Assembly (NCBI GenBank): GCA_964544155.1
Contig: CAZJAH010000010.1
Location: 13,608 to 77,607, forward strand
Length of the DNA: 64,000 nt
Origin: CAZJAH01 sp964544155
GTDB lineage: Bacteria; Bacteroidota; Ignavibacteria; Kapaibacteriales; UBA2268
Direction of reading: 5' to 3'
The notes under the pieces are model-generated. The model was not told the DNA's origin. It ran no database searches and saw only the letters and a program-made list of their open reading frames with translations. Position numbers and translations under genes: made by a program. This document shows positions 7,520-16,332 of this stretch, in pieces; positions within the stretch are counted from its first letter, which is position 1, and each line of letters starts with the position of its first letter.

Positions 7520-9800
7520 AGGCGGCGGTGCAGGTAAGGTTTATTTCGTACTCTATCTTGCAGTGGTTCTTGAGCTCCTCATAATCATTGTAGAAAGAGA
7601 CGAAGCCGAGGAAAGCCTGCTACAAAAGCAGAGAGAAACTATGCGAATAGTTGAATCGATCCTATCGCAGTTGCAGTCAGGATCAGGAACAGAAGGTATA
7701 AATACCAGGCCCCAGGATGAGATAACAATACCGCCGGAAGGTATTAATATCGAAGAAGTAATGGGCGCCGAGATCAAATCATTCAGAACTTATACTATCG
7801 AAGTAGGCGTAACAGATGTCAGCGCCGCGATAAAACAAAAGGAAGCCGAAAGCGAAAAAGACTATAATCAAAGGCTTAAAAAGCTGTTGCAGCTTGCAAA
7901 TGTTGATGAAATTGAATATCAGATATTCTATAATCCAAGTACAGACCCTGCCGCGGCACCATTCTTTCCGACAGAAGAATATATCCGCAAGCAGGGTATA
8001 GACTTCACTGAATTCGAACCGGGCCAGAAAATAGTAGGCCCGAACGAAGAAGAATGGGAATTTATGGGGCTTAAAAAGCTCATTATGGATACCGAGCAGA
8101 CTTATAATCGTATAGATCCGCAAAATGTATCTGTTAAGGACCTGCGTCCTATGTATCCTAATGAACAAGTAATGATCATTGGCCCTGATTTGGCTCCCGG
8201 GGATGTTCCTAAAGATTCGATATTCCATTATTCACATGAAAAAACACTCGTTCATGCAGGGCCTGCGGGTAACGATATTCGTAAAAGAGCATTTGTTGCC
8301 CACTTCCAGCCACCCTCTCAGGAAGGCTGGTATAAGCTAAGGTTTGCTTCTCGTACAAACAGGATACTCGGTGTACGCTCTGATCAGGATCCCGAAGAAA
8401 TGAACGAAGAATCGACAGTTAATATAGGTACTGTACAGCTGACAGTAGAAGCCTTGAAAAAAGTCCAGCATCAGCTTCAGAGGCAGTTAGATAAATTCGA
8501 ATTGCCAACACCTGAAGAATTGAGGCAAACAGGCGATATAGACGCTTTTGAAACTCAGTTAAAAAGATCAAAAGAAATGGCCACGGAAGAAGAAGATGCT
8601 GTACAGCTCATTTCGAAGATTAATCTCTACGGATATATTGCCAAGCTTCTTACTCCTGGGCAGTCAATTAACTTTGACCAGAACCGGGGCAGCCTGGAAT
8701 ATAATATTAGGGTAACGACACCCAAACCCAAGATCGCGGATCCGGCTCTTTCGACACCAAAATATATTGCTTCATTCGATGAAGTACCTGCGGCATTTGA
8801 ATTCCAGATAAGCCCCTATCAGGGTGAAGCCGCCAATACTATTACCGGAAGAGTTATAGACCAGAATGGCGCTACTGCTGCCCGCATTAACCTGAGGCCG
8901 CTCGATCAGGTAGCAGGTCTTGATATACCTGCTCCTGTACAGGGAGGTTCACGTCAGTACCGGGGCGCTGTCGATCAGCAGCTTCAGCCCGGAAAATATA
9001 CGGTTGAGATTGTCCACCAGTTAATGAATAAATCAAAAACCGAAACCGCTGAACTCGAAATATTCGAAACAAGCCTGACTGAAGAAAGCGAAAGCAAACT
9101 AAACAACAGGCTTTCTGCCTTTACTTATTACGGTTATTCTACAGTTAATATTGATGTTACACCGACTTCAGGCGGTAAGATCAGCGCTGACCAGTTCAGG
9201 ATATACCAGTATACTGATGAAAACACGCAAAGGCCGCCTATACAAGGGCTCTCAATTACTAAAGAAGATGAAATTGTATTTTCCGCTGAATCTAATGAAA
9301 TCACTATGAGTGTTACCTGGGTACAGCCATATACAAATGAGGAAGTTACACTTTACGGGCCTAAGACATTCAGCATCAAGCAGGAAGAACCGAATATAGT
9401 TGAAAGAAATAAGAATGTTGATGTTGACGGTACTACATCCAAAATAAAAGTAAGGGTATCTGGTATAGGAGTTACGAAACCGCTCTCAGGTTCAGATCAG
9501 GAAGTCAAAATCAACTTTAATGTCGGACAACCGCAAAAACTTGACGGGCTCGGTACTTATGATTTTTCAATCGAACCCAGCATTGAAGGTGACGCCGAAT
9601 CAGGATATACAATTTATCTAGAAATGAGCGGTTCAATGCCAAGAGGAGATACGAGGGTACGCGGAACGCTTACTATACCGGTAACTGCAGTGGCTGTCAA
9701 TCCTGTCAGCAATAAGAAATCTGCAGAAACCACAGCTTCGGTTGTTGTACCGATTAATTTCGAACCGGATAGAGGCGGCCCCGCCCGCAGAAGAAGATAA
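7512..9800 (+). CDS. Single-span inner-membrane protein with large periplasmic part (GldM/PorM-like architecture)
   Basis: 762 residues. After a short cytoplasmic start (MSKGGGAGK) one hydrophobic helix covers about residues 10-28, followed at once by acidic and helical sequence. The rest should be periplasmic. Residues 30-200 are helix-rich; from about 390 onward the sequence looks like successive beta-sandwich (Ig-like) modules, and the end is arginine-rich (ARRRR). One N-terminal helix plus stacked periplasmic beta domains is the plan of GldM/PorM, the shaft of the type IX secretion motor, but I see no decisive sequence identity and no GldL beside it. It has a strong ribosome-binding site (AAGGGAGGAG). 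It heads a same-strand cluster with two outer-membrane-type proteins and a VWA-OmpA protein. Confidence 0.55.
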   Translation: MSKGGGAGKVYFVLYLAVVLELLIIIVERDEAEESLLQKQRETMRIVESILSQLQSGSGTEGINTRPQDEITIPPEGINIEEVMGAEIKSFRTYTIEVGVTDVSAAIKQKEAESEKDYNQRLKKLLQLANVDEIEYQIFYNPSTDPAAAPFFPTEEYIRKQGIDFTEFEPGQKIVGPNEEEWEFMGLKKLIMDTEQTYNRIDPQNVSVKDLRPMYPNEQVMIIGPDLAPGDVPKDSIFHYSHEKTLVHAGPAGNDIRKRAFVAHFQPPSQEGWYKLRFASRTNRILGVRSDQDPEEMNEESTVNIGTVQLTVEALKKVQHQLQRQLDKFELPTPEELRQTGDIDAFETQLKRSKEMATEEEDAVQLISKINLYGYIAKLLTPGQSINFDQNRGSLEYNIRVTTPKPKIADPALSTPKYIASFDEVPAAFEFQISPYQGEAANTITGRVIDQNGATAARINLRPLDQVAGLDIPAPVQGGSRQYRGAVDQQLQPGKYTVEIVHQLMNKSKTETAELEIFETSLTEESESKLNNRLSAFTYYGYSTVNIDVTPTSGGKISADQFRIYQYTDENTQRPPIQGLSITKEDEIVFSAESNEITMSVTWVQPYTNEEVTLYGPKTFSIKQEEPNIVERNKNVDVDGTTSKIKVRVSGIGVTKPLSGSDQEVKINFNVGQPQKLDGLGTYDFSIEPSIEGDAESGYTIYLEMSGSMPRGDTRVRGTLTIPVTAVAVNPVSNKKSAETTASVVVPINFEPDRGGPARRRR

Positions 9801-9813
9801 CCACTAAAAAAAG

Positions 9814-9845
9814 CCGCGGAGCCGGAAGGTTCCGCGGTTAATATT
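9814..9845 (+). terminator. Hairpin after the 762-residue protein gene (attenuator or terminator)
   Basis: CCGCGGA at 9814-9820 pairs with TCCGCGG at 9831-9837, with a 10-base loop. A weak T-rich stretch (TTAATATTTC) follows on the plus strand. It probably reduces readthrough into the next gene 50 bases on, or protects the upstream message from 3' decay. Confidence 0.5.
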
Positions 9846-9894
9846 TCGAAAATACAGATTAAATAATAAGTAATTTTACCGGGGTAAATTAAAA

Positions 9895-11622
9895 ATGATA
9901 AGGAAAGTTTCTCAACTTTTATTAGGACTAATGATAGCCATGCTGCTTATTCCACAGGCAGCATCCGGGCAGATGGATGAATCCTTCAGGATGAAACTGG
10001 AAAGCATCCTCCACAGATACAAAAATTACAGGTATTCAATGATCTCTGTTTATCAGGTTAAAACTACAGGCCTCACTGAGATCAGAAATGCCATAAAAGC
10101 TAAAGAGGAAGGCGAAGCCGGAGTAGGAGAAGTCGCAGCTGATGAAGAATGTGTTGAGAACGCCTCGCCGGAAGTCAGGCAGTTGATCACTAATTTTCAT
10201 CAACAGGGATTTACGCCTTCAAGAGCGCAAAGAGAATTTATCAGCAGGGGAATTCCTATTCCCGATCAATTTGACTGCGTTTGGGATGCACTCGATCCCG
10301 GCGAGCAGGTTGTAATGACCATCAGATCGGCCTATCTTATAACTACAAGGAAGGATCGTGAAGAACTGGTCCCCAGCACTATTATAGGTATGATCGTTTC
10401 CTATGAGGATGATGAGCAAATAAGTGAAAACGTAGACAGAGCAAACCCTACAATGATTTACACCCATCCCGAACTTAAACAGTTCGACCTGGATAGCGAC
10501 GAATATAGAGCTGAAACGATGTACGAATTGCTCGAAAATGCTTTCAGGCAGAATAACGTTACGGATAAAACATTGCAAGCACAGGGATTTGACAGTTACC
10601 AGAGATTCCTGCCTCCTAAATACGGCGTTACCAAATCACTTATACGTACTGAAAATAACATCAGCGGAAATGACATACAAAAATTTCTCAGAATATCCGA
10701 AGGACAGCCCATGGATTATATTCTGAGCAAAAATGAAGTAATAATCAGTCCTGATTTATTAAGCTGGAAAAGATACGATGTCAGGAGGATTGTTTACGAA
10801 GACGGCTTTGTTGACACATTAAGCAATATAAATAACAGCGGCTTACCGGATTTCGGGCTTGAATTAAAATACGGCCTCGATGAGATCAACTATCCTTCAC
10901 TTTGGAGCGAAAGGCTTACTCTGAACTCCATCTGGCAGAATGTAAAGCTCGGCGTTGTATTGCCTACAAGTGGTTGGGCCGGATTATCAGAAGATTTATT
11001 TGACCAATCGCGAGTTTTCACTAACGCCGGTGTAGGAATTGCTTTCCAGGCAGACTTCCCCGTAATGGTAATACCCGAAAGCGGTATATTCCACTTTGAA
11101 GGAAGCTATTTATTCGGTGACGCGAAAGACCCATCCTGGAGGGATATTTCTAATGATGACGTTCTCATTAATCCGGAAATATATCCACATGATTATCTTA
11201 TAAGAGCTACCGGACAGCTTCATTATACCTTTGGCGTGGCCATCGATAAAGATTATCTGATGCGCTTCGGTATCGGCGGTACATTTTACAACGCCGAAAC
11301 CTGGGATAAGGAAGTTACATCCGATCAGCAGACAAATGAAGAAAAGGTTGAATATTTAAATGTTGATGATGAAACAGTTGGCGGTGTATCAGGTTCGATA
11401 GAATTAATGGTTCAGAATACAGCGACGCCTTACGGGCTCGAACTTCAGTATTTTGATGAATCTGTTTATGCCAATTTTTGGCTGCAAATACCTGTTGTTG
11501 AAAATACACTCGCGCTCAGGTTCGACGCCAAAGGATATTATAAAGCCTTTACAGATGTTCTCAGGCCCTGGGAACAACAAAGCATGTTTATACCAATGGC
11601 GCGTGTCATCATCGCGTTTTAA
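9895..11622 (+). CDS. Secreted protein with C-terminal outer-membrane barrel character, unknown family
   Basis: 575 residues. Signal peptide 1-25 (hydrophobic core, cleavage near ASGQ). The N-terminal half (about 27-250) is soluble and partly helical. From about 315 to the end alternating hydrophobic strands, many aromatic residues and a final phenylalanine (ARVIIAF) fit a beta-barrel inserted by the Bam machinery. I recognise no named family. It shares its layout (soluble N-terminal half plus barrel) with the next gene, and both lie behind a membrane-anchored periplasmic protein, so a joint envelope complex is plausible. The gap to the next gene is 46 bases with no terminator. Confidence 0.6.
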   Translation: MIRKVSQLLLGLMIAMLLIPQAASGQMDESFRMKLESILHRYKNYRYSMISVYQVKTTGLTEIRNAIKAKEEGEAGVGEVAADEECVENASPEVRQLITNFHQQGFTPSRAQREFISRGIPIPDQFDCVWDALDPGEQVVMTIRSAYLITTRKDREELVPSTIIGMIVSYEDDEQISENVDRANPTMIYTHPELKQFDLDSDEYRAETMYELLENAFRQNNVTDKTLQAQGFDSYQRFLPPKYGVTKSLIRTENNISGNDIQKFLRISEGQPMDYILSKNEVIISPDLLSWKRYDVRRIVYEDGFVDTLSNINNSGLPDFGLELKYGLDEINYPSLWSERLTLNSIWQNVKLGVVLPTSGWAGLSEDLFDQSRVFTNAGVGIAFQADFPVMVIPESGIFHFEGSYLFGDAKDPSWRDISNDDVLINPEIYPHDYLIRATGQLHYTFGVAIDKDYLMRFGIGGTFYNAETWDKEVTSDQQTNEEKVEYLNVDDETVGGVSGSIELMVQNTATPYGLELQYFDESVYANFWLQIPVVENTLALRFDAKGYYKAFTDVLRPWEQQSMFIPMARVIIAF

Positions 11623-11668
11623 TTAAATTAATGTCAAAAAAGTCGGAAAAAATAAAAGAAGCATTGCT

Positions 11669-13114
11669 ATGAAAAAATACTTTTTACTATTACTGGCGAT
11701 AATTGTTCTGGGATTTACAAAAACGTATTCACAGGACCTGATACCTGATAAGCAGGCTATAATCGATTCGCTGACATCCCTTGATCCTGAGATCAAGAAA
11801 TACTTTCCCCGCTGGGAAGTTTGTGAACCCGATCTGCAGTTTCAGATACATCAGGCATTTGTGCTTGCTCAGTATCCTAAAGAGAACTTAAGCATGACTG
11901 AAATTACTATTCTCGCAGCTCCTAAAGAATATCAATCGGATCCGTTTGAGATACTCCTTATTAATTGCGGTGACGAAAGCATGAATGCTGTCGAAATAGA
12001 ATCAACATTCGGTGATTTTATAATCGGATATCTCTCAGGAAGCCTGAATTACTCAGGCCCTAACAGAGGATTTCCCAGCGACGACGCCAACAGGGATTAT
12101 TGCTATAACGATATACCTGTTACCATGCCGTTGACTGATTCCGAAAAAGATGAGATCACCAACTGGCTTCAGCCCGTTAACGCTCAGCACGCCTTTACAA
12201 TTTCCTTATTTGAACAGGCTTTAAAAATTGGTAAAAGCGGTTTCTGGCTTAGGTCGAAAGTCGGTACGGATGATATAGGTTACCACTTTTGGGAATCAGG
12301 CGAAGCAAAAGTTATTCTTCAAAGGCCGCTTTACGTTAATCATGACGCTAACAGCAATGAAACGATACCATATCTGATAAATGCCTATATGGGCGGCGGG
12401 TACAGAGTTTCCGGAGGTGTTGATGATGTGAATTCATTGCTTAGCTGGGTATCTGAAAGAAGGCTTAACGCAGGACCCGGCGGCAAACTGATAGGCGGAT
12501 TTGATTTCCACCTGCCTTTCCATCCGCAATTCGGTGTAGGTTTCAATGTCGAACTTCCTTTCAAGGAAGTTCAGGAAGAAGCTATAGACCCCAATACTTA
12601 TTTCATAAATTATGATCAGGCAAGGATCATCGAAGACAATATAAATTTCTACCCTGAAGTACAAACTTCACAGGGTGTTCAGGGAATAGTACCACTGCTA
12701 AGGCCTACCGGCAGGATCAATTTATTCTATCATTGGTTCCTAAGCGAAAAGAATCCTGAGAATTATATCAGGTTCGATCTTGGTATGGTCTACTCTGAAG
12801 TTAGAGAGTTGGCTTTTTACCAGCAGGATGGTGAATTTTATATGACACCCTCTGCAACGGGCCTTAAAACTTATAAACCCGATGAAATTGCTGATTGGAT
12901 GTTTTTTAGAGCGGAATACAGAAATCAAGACGCCTTCCCCTTTGGATTCAGTGTACAGGTAGCTAATCAGGTACTCCTCGGTAGAGTATTCGTGCCCTTA
13001 TTCGGGGACTGGCTTTATTTAGAAGGCAAATATTCAACTCCTGTCAGAAGCGCTTATCCTCATGAAATTGATAGTTTCTTCATGATTTCGCCTCTGATCA
13101 GACTGACTATATAA
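11669..13114 (+). CDS. Secreted outer-membrane-type protein, companion of the preceding gene
   Basis: 481 residues. Signal peptide 1-21 ending TYSQ. The soluble N-terminal part includes a motif-like segment KKYFPRWEVCEPDLQ and runs to about residue 240. The C-terminal half has alternating strands with aromatic girdle residues and ends in SPLIRLTI, a plausible barrel end, though not a terminal Phe. No family is recognised. It is cotranscribed with the 575-residue gene, and a strong terminator follows at 13137. Confidence 0.6.
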   Translation: MKKYFLLLLAIIVLGFTKTYSQDLIPDKQAIIDSLTSLDPEIKKYFPRWEVCEPDLQFQIHQAFVLAQYPKENLSMTEITILAAPKEYQSDPFEILLINCGDESMNAVEIESTFGDFIIGYLSGSLNYSGPNRGFPSDDANRDYCYNDIPVTMPLTDSEKDEITNWLQPVNAQHAFTISLFEQALKIGKSGFWLRSKVGTDDIGYHFWESGEAKVILQRPLYVNHDANSNETIPYLINAYMGGGYRVSGGVDDVNSLLSWVSERRLNAGPGGKLIGGFDFHLPFHPQFGVGFNVELPFKEVQEEAIDPNTYFINYDQARIIEDNINFYPEVQTSQGVQGIVPLLRPTGRINLFYHWFLSEKNPENYIRFDLGMVYSEVRELAFYQQDGEFYMTPSATGLKTYKPDEIADWMFFRAEYRNQDAFPFGFSVQVANQVLLGRVFVPLFGDWLYLEGKYSTPVRSAYPHEIDSFFMISPLIRLTI

Positions 13115-13136
13115 AATACTACAGATATTAATACCG

Positions 13137-13177
13137 GCCCCTCAACAAAATTTAGATTTTGCTGCAGGGGCTTTTTT
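13137..13177 (+). terminator. Strong rho-independent terminator ending the first three genes of the envelope cluster
   Basis: GCCCCT (13137-13142) pairs with AGGGGC (13166-13171), with inner pairing CAAAAT/ATTTTG, followed by six T residues. It closes the 7512-13114 transcription unit, so the VWA-OmpA gene 43 bases on needs its own promoter or readthrough. Confidence 0.85.
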
Positions 13178-13219
13178 ATCTGATATCTTTGTTTATTCAA
13201 AAAGAAAAAATAGGATATA

Positions 13220-14560
13220 ATGCTGGTTAAAAACAAGTTTATAATATTTTTAGGTATTCTGGCTGCTTTGCTGATAATTACACCCTGTGAGATGCTGGCA
13301 CAAAAAAAAGTAAGAGATGACTCAAAGCGTAAACTATTGCAGGATGCTAAAGTTGAAGCAGCTCGAAAAGAAATTGAGATTACTGTTAATAGCGTCGATA
13401 TCTCTAACTTCCCGGAGATTAAAATTATTATTGAAGCTTATAATAAGCTGGGTGAACCTCTGGATACTTTGACCTCCGAGAATCTCTATGTTTTCGAGAA
13501 TGGTGTTTCTAAAAAAGTCATTAAGGTAGAAAAAATTCCGGTAGCCGAAGTTGTTCCGGCTGATTTTATCTTTGTTATTGATAAAACCGGTTCCATGCAG
13601 CCATTTATTAATGCCGTAAAATCTAACTTATTGAAGTTTACGTCAACATTAATGAAAAGAGGTATAGATTACAGGCTTGGACTGGTATTATTTTCTGATG
13701 ACGTTGAAAAAATTTATCAGCCCTCAAATAATGCCTTAGACTTACTGGATTGGCTTTCAGCAGTAAAAGCAAGGGGTGGAGGAGATGAAAAAGAAAACTC
13801 CCTGGAAGCGCTCGAATACGTTACAAAAATTGATTTCAGAGACGAAGCCAATAAAGTGGTTGTTTTGATCACTGATGCCCCATATCATGAAAAAACCGAA
13901 ACCGGTGGACATGGGGTTACAAATCAAACAAAATCTTCAATCATCGAATTATTACAGGTAAATGATATAAGGGTATTTAGCATTGTACCTAAAAAGCTGC
14001 AGGATTACGCTGAAATTTCTGCCAAAACCAGAGGAAACGCTTATGATATTGATTATCCTTTTTCTACTATTCTGGATAATTTTTCCAAACAGCTTACAAA
14101 TCTTTTTGCTTTAACTTACAGAAGCGATCAGACCGCTATACCGGATAGCATAGAAATCGGGCTGCTGAATGAGGCAAGAAGTGAATTACTTAAGAAAACT
14201 ATTCCTATAGTGGAGCTCGGCAGAAAGCTTATTATCGAGAATCTGCTCTATAAAACTGCCAGCGCTGAGCTTCCCGATACTGTAAAGGAGCTCGAAATAC
14301 TTCAGGAATTTATGAAATCTAAGCCTAATGTAGTGGTTATGGTCGAAGGCCATACAGATAATATTGGAAGCCATGCTGTTAATGACAGGCTCTCGCTCGA
14401 AAGAGCGGAAAGCGTTAAAAGATACCTGATACGCAAAGGAATTTCTGAGCACAGGATAAAAACAAAAGGCTATGGAGAAAGAAGGCCGATTGCAAGCAAT
14501 AGAGATGAATTCGGCCGACGCCTAAACAGGCGAACCGAGATCATAATAATAGCTAAATAA
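13220..14560 (+). CDS. Secreted VWA-domain protein with C-terminal OmpA-like peptidoglycan-binding domain
   Basis: 446 residues. Signal peptide 1-28 (ends LAQ). After a basic helix (30-50) there is a short beta domain (51-110), then a von Willebrand A domain beginning near 115 with a MIDAS-like DKTGS at D121/T123/S125 (D-x-T-x-S rather than D-x-S-x-S) and a later ITDAPYH. From about 325 an OmpA-type domain carries GHTDNIGS, RLSLERAESV and RRLNRRTEI, the standard diaminopimelate-binding residues. It would sit in the periplasm, bound to peptidoglycan and displaying a protein- or metal-binding VWA domain. It follows the two outer-membrane proteins and probably belongs to the same envelope system, although a terminator intervenes. 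Confidence 0.85.
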   Translation: MLVKNKFIIFLGILAALLIITPCEMLAQKKVRDDSKRKLLQDAKVEAARKEIEITVNSVDISNFPEIKIIIEAYNKLGEPLDTLTSENLYVFENGVSKKVIKVEKIPVAEVVPADFIFVIDKTGSMQPFINAVKSNLLKFTSTLMKRGIDYRLGLVLFSDDVEKIYQPSNNALDLLDWLSAVKARGGGDEKENSLEALEYVTKIDFRDEANKVVVLITDAPYHEKTETGGHGVTNQTKSSIIELLQVNDIRVFSIVPKKLQDYAEISAKTRGNAYDIDYPFSTILDNFSKQLTNLFALTYRSDQTAIPDSIEIGLLNEARSELLKKTIPIVELGRKLIIENLLYKTASAELPDTVKELEILQEFMKSKPNVVVMVEGHTDNIGSHAVNDRLSLERAESVKRYLIRKGISEHRIKTKGYGERRPIASNRDEFGRRLNRRTEIIIIAK

Positions 14561-14577
14561 AGTTTTAAATTTAGTAA

Positions 14578-14613
14578 AAAAAGCAAGGGATTAAAACCCC
14601 CTTGCTTTTTTTT
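14578..14613. terminator. Bidirectional terminator between convergent genes
   Basis: AAGCAAGGG (14581-14589) pairs with CCCTTGCTT (14599-14607). T runs lie on both sides (A7 to the left, T8 to the right), so it can end both the VWA-OmpA transcript and the gpmI transcript. Confidence 0.9.
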
Positions 14614-14625
14614 ATGCATTACCGG

Positions 14626-16155
14626 CTATGAGACTAAGGCTCTGCCGGTCATCTTTCCGGGTTTATCCAAACTCATCATTTTTAGCAATGTAGGCGCTAC
14701 ATCAGCCAGAATGCCTTCTTTAACTTTACTGAATTCATTTGTTACTGCAACGCATGGTACATAATTGGTCGAGTGAGCCGTATTTGGCGAGCCGTCTTCA
14801 TTCATAGCGTAATCAGCGTTGCCATGGTCGGCAATTATAAGCGCGTTGTAATCATTATTTTCAACTGATTCTACAACTCTGCCCAGGCATTGATCAACTG
14901 TTTCAACAGCCATTGTTATGGCTTGATAATCTCCTGTATGGCCGACCATGTCACAATTAGCAAAATTCAGGCAGATAAAATCATACTTTTTGCTATTGAT
15001 GGCTTCGACGACTTTATCCGTGACTTCGGGGGCGCTCATTTCAGGCTGTTTGTCGTAGGTGGCAACTTTAGGTGAAGGTATCATTATCCTTTCTTCGCCA
15101 TCAAATTTTTCTTCCCTTCCGCCTGAGAAGAAAAAAGTCACGTGGGCGTATTTCTCCGTTTCAGCAATCCTGAGCTGCTTTTTCCCATTTATTGATAAAT
15201 ACTCTCCCATGGTCATATCTACATTATCCTTGGTGAGGATAACGTTTACTCCCTTAAAGCTCTCATCATAGCGTGTCATCGTTACATAATGAAGCTCCAG
15301 GGTTTTCATCTCATGCTCCGGCATATCCTTCTGAGTTAAAACGGTTGTCATTTGCCTGAGCCTGTCTGTCCGGAAATTGAAGCATATAACTACATCGCCT
15401 TCATCTATTGTCGCTAGCGGATTATCATTATCATCCACAAAAACAATCGGCTTGATGAATTCATCCGTAACACCGTCATTATATGATTCTTTAACGGCTT
15501 CAAAAGGAATTTTAGCTTTTTTACCTTTACCGTGAACCATAAGGTCATAGCCCTGTTTAATTCTTTCCCAGCGCTTATCCCTGTCCATTGAGTAATAGCG
15601 GCCAATTAATGAAGCAATTTTACCGGTTGAATTTTTAAGATGATCCTCTAATTCCTTTATGAAACCGGCGCCGCTCTTTGGGTCGGTATCCCTTCCGTCA
15701 GTTATCGCGTGTATATAAACATTGTCCTTAAGTCCTTTATCTCTAGCTATATCGCACAGGGCGAATAAATGTGTGCTTAACGAATGTACGCCGCCATCTG
15801 ATACAAGGCCCACAAAATGCAGCTTTCGTCCGCTTTCTTTGGCTTTATCCATGGCTTCGATCAGTATATCGTTCTGTGCCAAAGTTCCTTCCTCAATGGC
15901 TTTATTAATCCTGACAATATCCTGATATATCACTCTGCCGGCTCCAATATTGAGGTGTCCTACTTCTGAATTTCCCATCTGTCCTTCCGGAAGCCCGACG
16001 CTTTCACCTGATGCTGATAATTTTGAATAAGGGTATTTTTTTGTAATTGAATCATAATATGGAGTGTTCGAGTTTGCTATCACGTCGGCCCTGCTGCCAT
16101 CACCAAGGCCCCATCCGTCTAAAATAATCAGTATTGATTTTTTTCCTGCTGCCAT
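14626..16155 (-). CDS. gpmI: 2,3-bisphosphoglycerate-independent phosphoglycerate mutase
   Basis: 509 residues, the usual length. Interconverts 3- and 2-phosphoglycerate in glycolysis and gluconeogenesis using two manganese ions. The metal site DGWG (D13) and the phosphoserine motif GNSEVGHLNIGAGR (nucleophile S63) are intact, as are DGRDTDPKSG (about 153), the RYYSMDRDKRW block, and the late metal-binding motifs NFANCDMVGHTG and ADHGNAD. Monocistronic, in the cytoplasm. It converges with the VWA-OmpA gene across a shared terminator. Confidence 0.97.
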   Translation of the reverse strand: MAAGKKSILIILDGWGLGDGSRADVIANSNTPYYDSITKKYPYSKLSASGESVGLPEGQMGNSEVGHLNIGAGRVIYQDIVRINKAIEEGTLAQNDILIEAMDKAKESGRKLHFVGLVSDGGVHSLSTHLFALCDIARDKGLKDNVYIHAITDGRDTDPKSGAGFIKELEDHLKNSTGKIASLIGRYYSMDRDKRWERIKQGYDLMVHGKGKKAKIPFEAVKESYNDGVTDEFIKPIVFVDDNDNPLATIDEGDVVICFNFRTDRLRQMTTVLTQKDMPEHEMKTLELHYVTMTRYDESFKGVNVILTKDNVDMTMGEYLSINGKKQLRIAETEKYAHVTFFFSGGREEKFDGEERIMIPSPKVATYDKQPEMSAPEVTDKVVEAINSKKYDFICLNFANCDMVGHTGDYQAITMAVETVDQCLGRVVESVENNDYNALIIADHGNADYAMNEDGSPNTAHSTNYVPCVAVTNEFSKVKEGILADVAPTLLKMMSLDKPGKMTGRALVS

Positions 16156-16267
16156 TTTTATCCCGGTAATTTTTTATTTAAACTATTGATTATGTTTTAA
16201 TTCACTAAAAACGGGATATAACAAACCATATTTCATGAAGTTAATAAATGACAAAACGCAGAATTAA

Positions 16268-16296
16268 GATAAAAGGCGCTCTTCAAAGAACGCCTC
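16268..16296 (-). terminator. Rho-independent terminator after the serine palmitoyltransferase-like gene
   Basis: On the minus strand a 10-bp stem (16274-16283 with 16286-16295, G-U pairs allowed) is followed by TTTTATCTT. It lies 37 bases beyond the stop at 16333 and before gpmI. Confidence 0.75.
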
Positions 16297-16332
16297 TAAT
16301 ACAATTTGCAATTTAACTATTTGGATAGTCTC

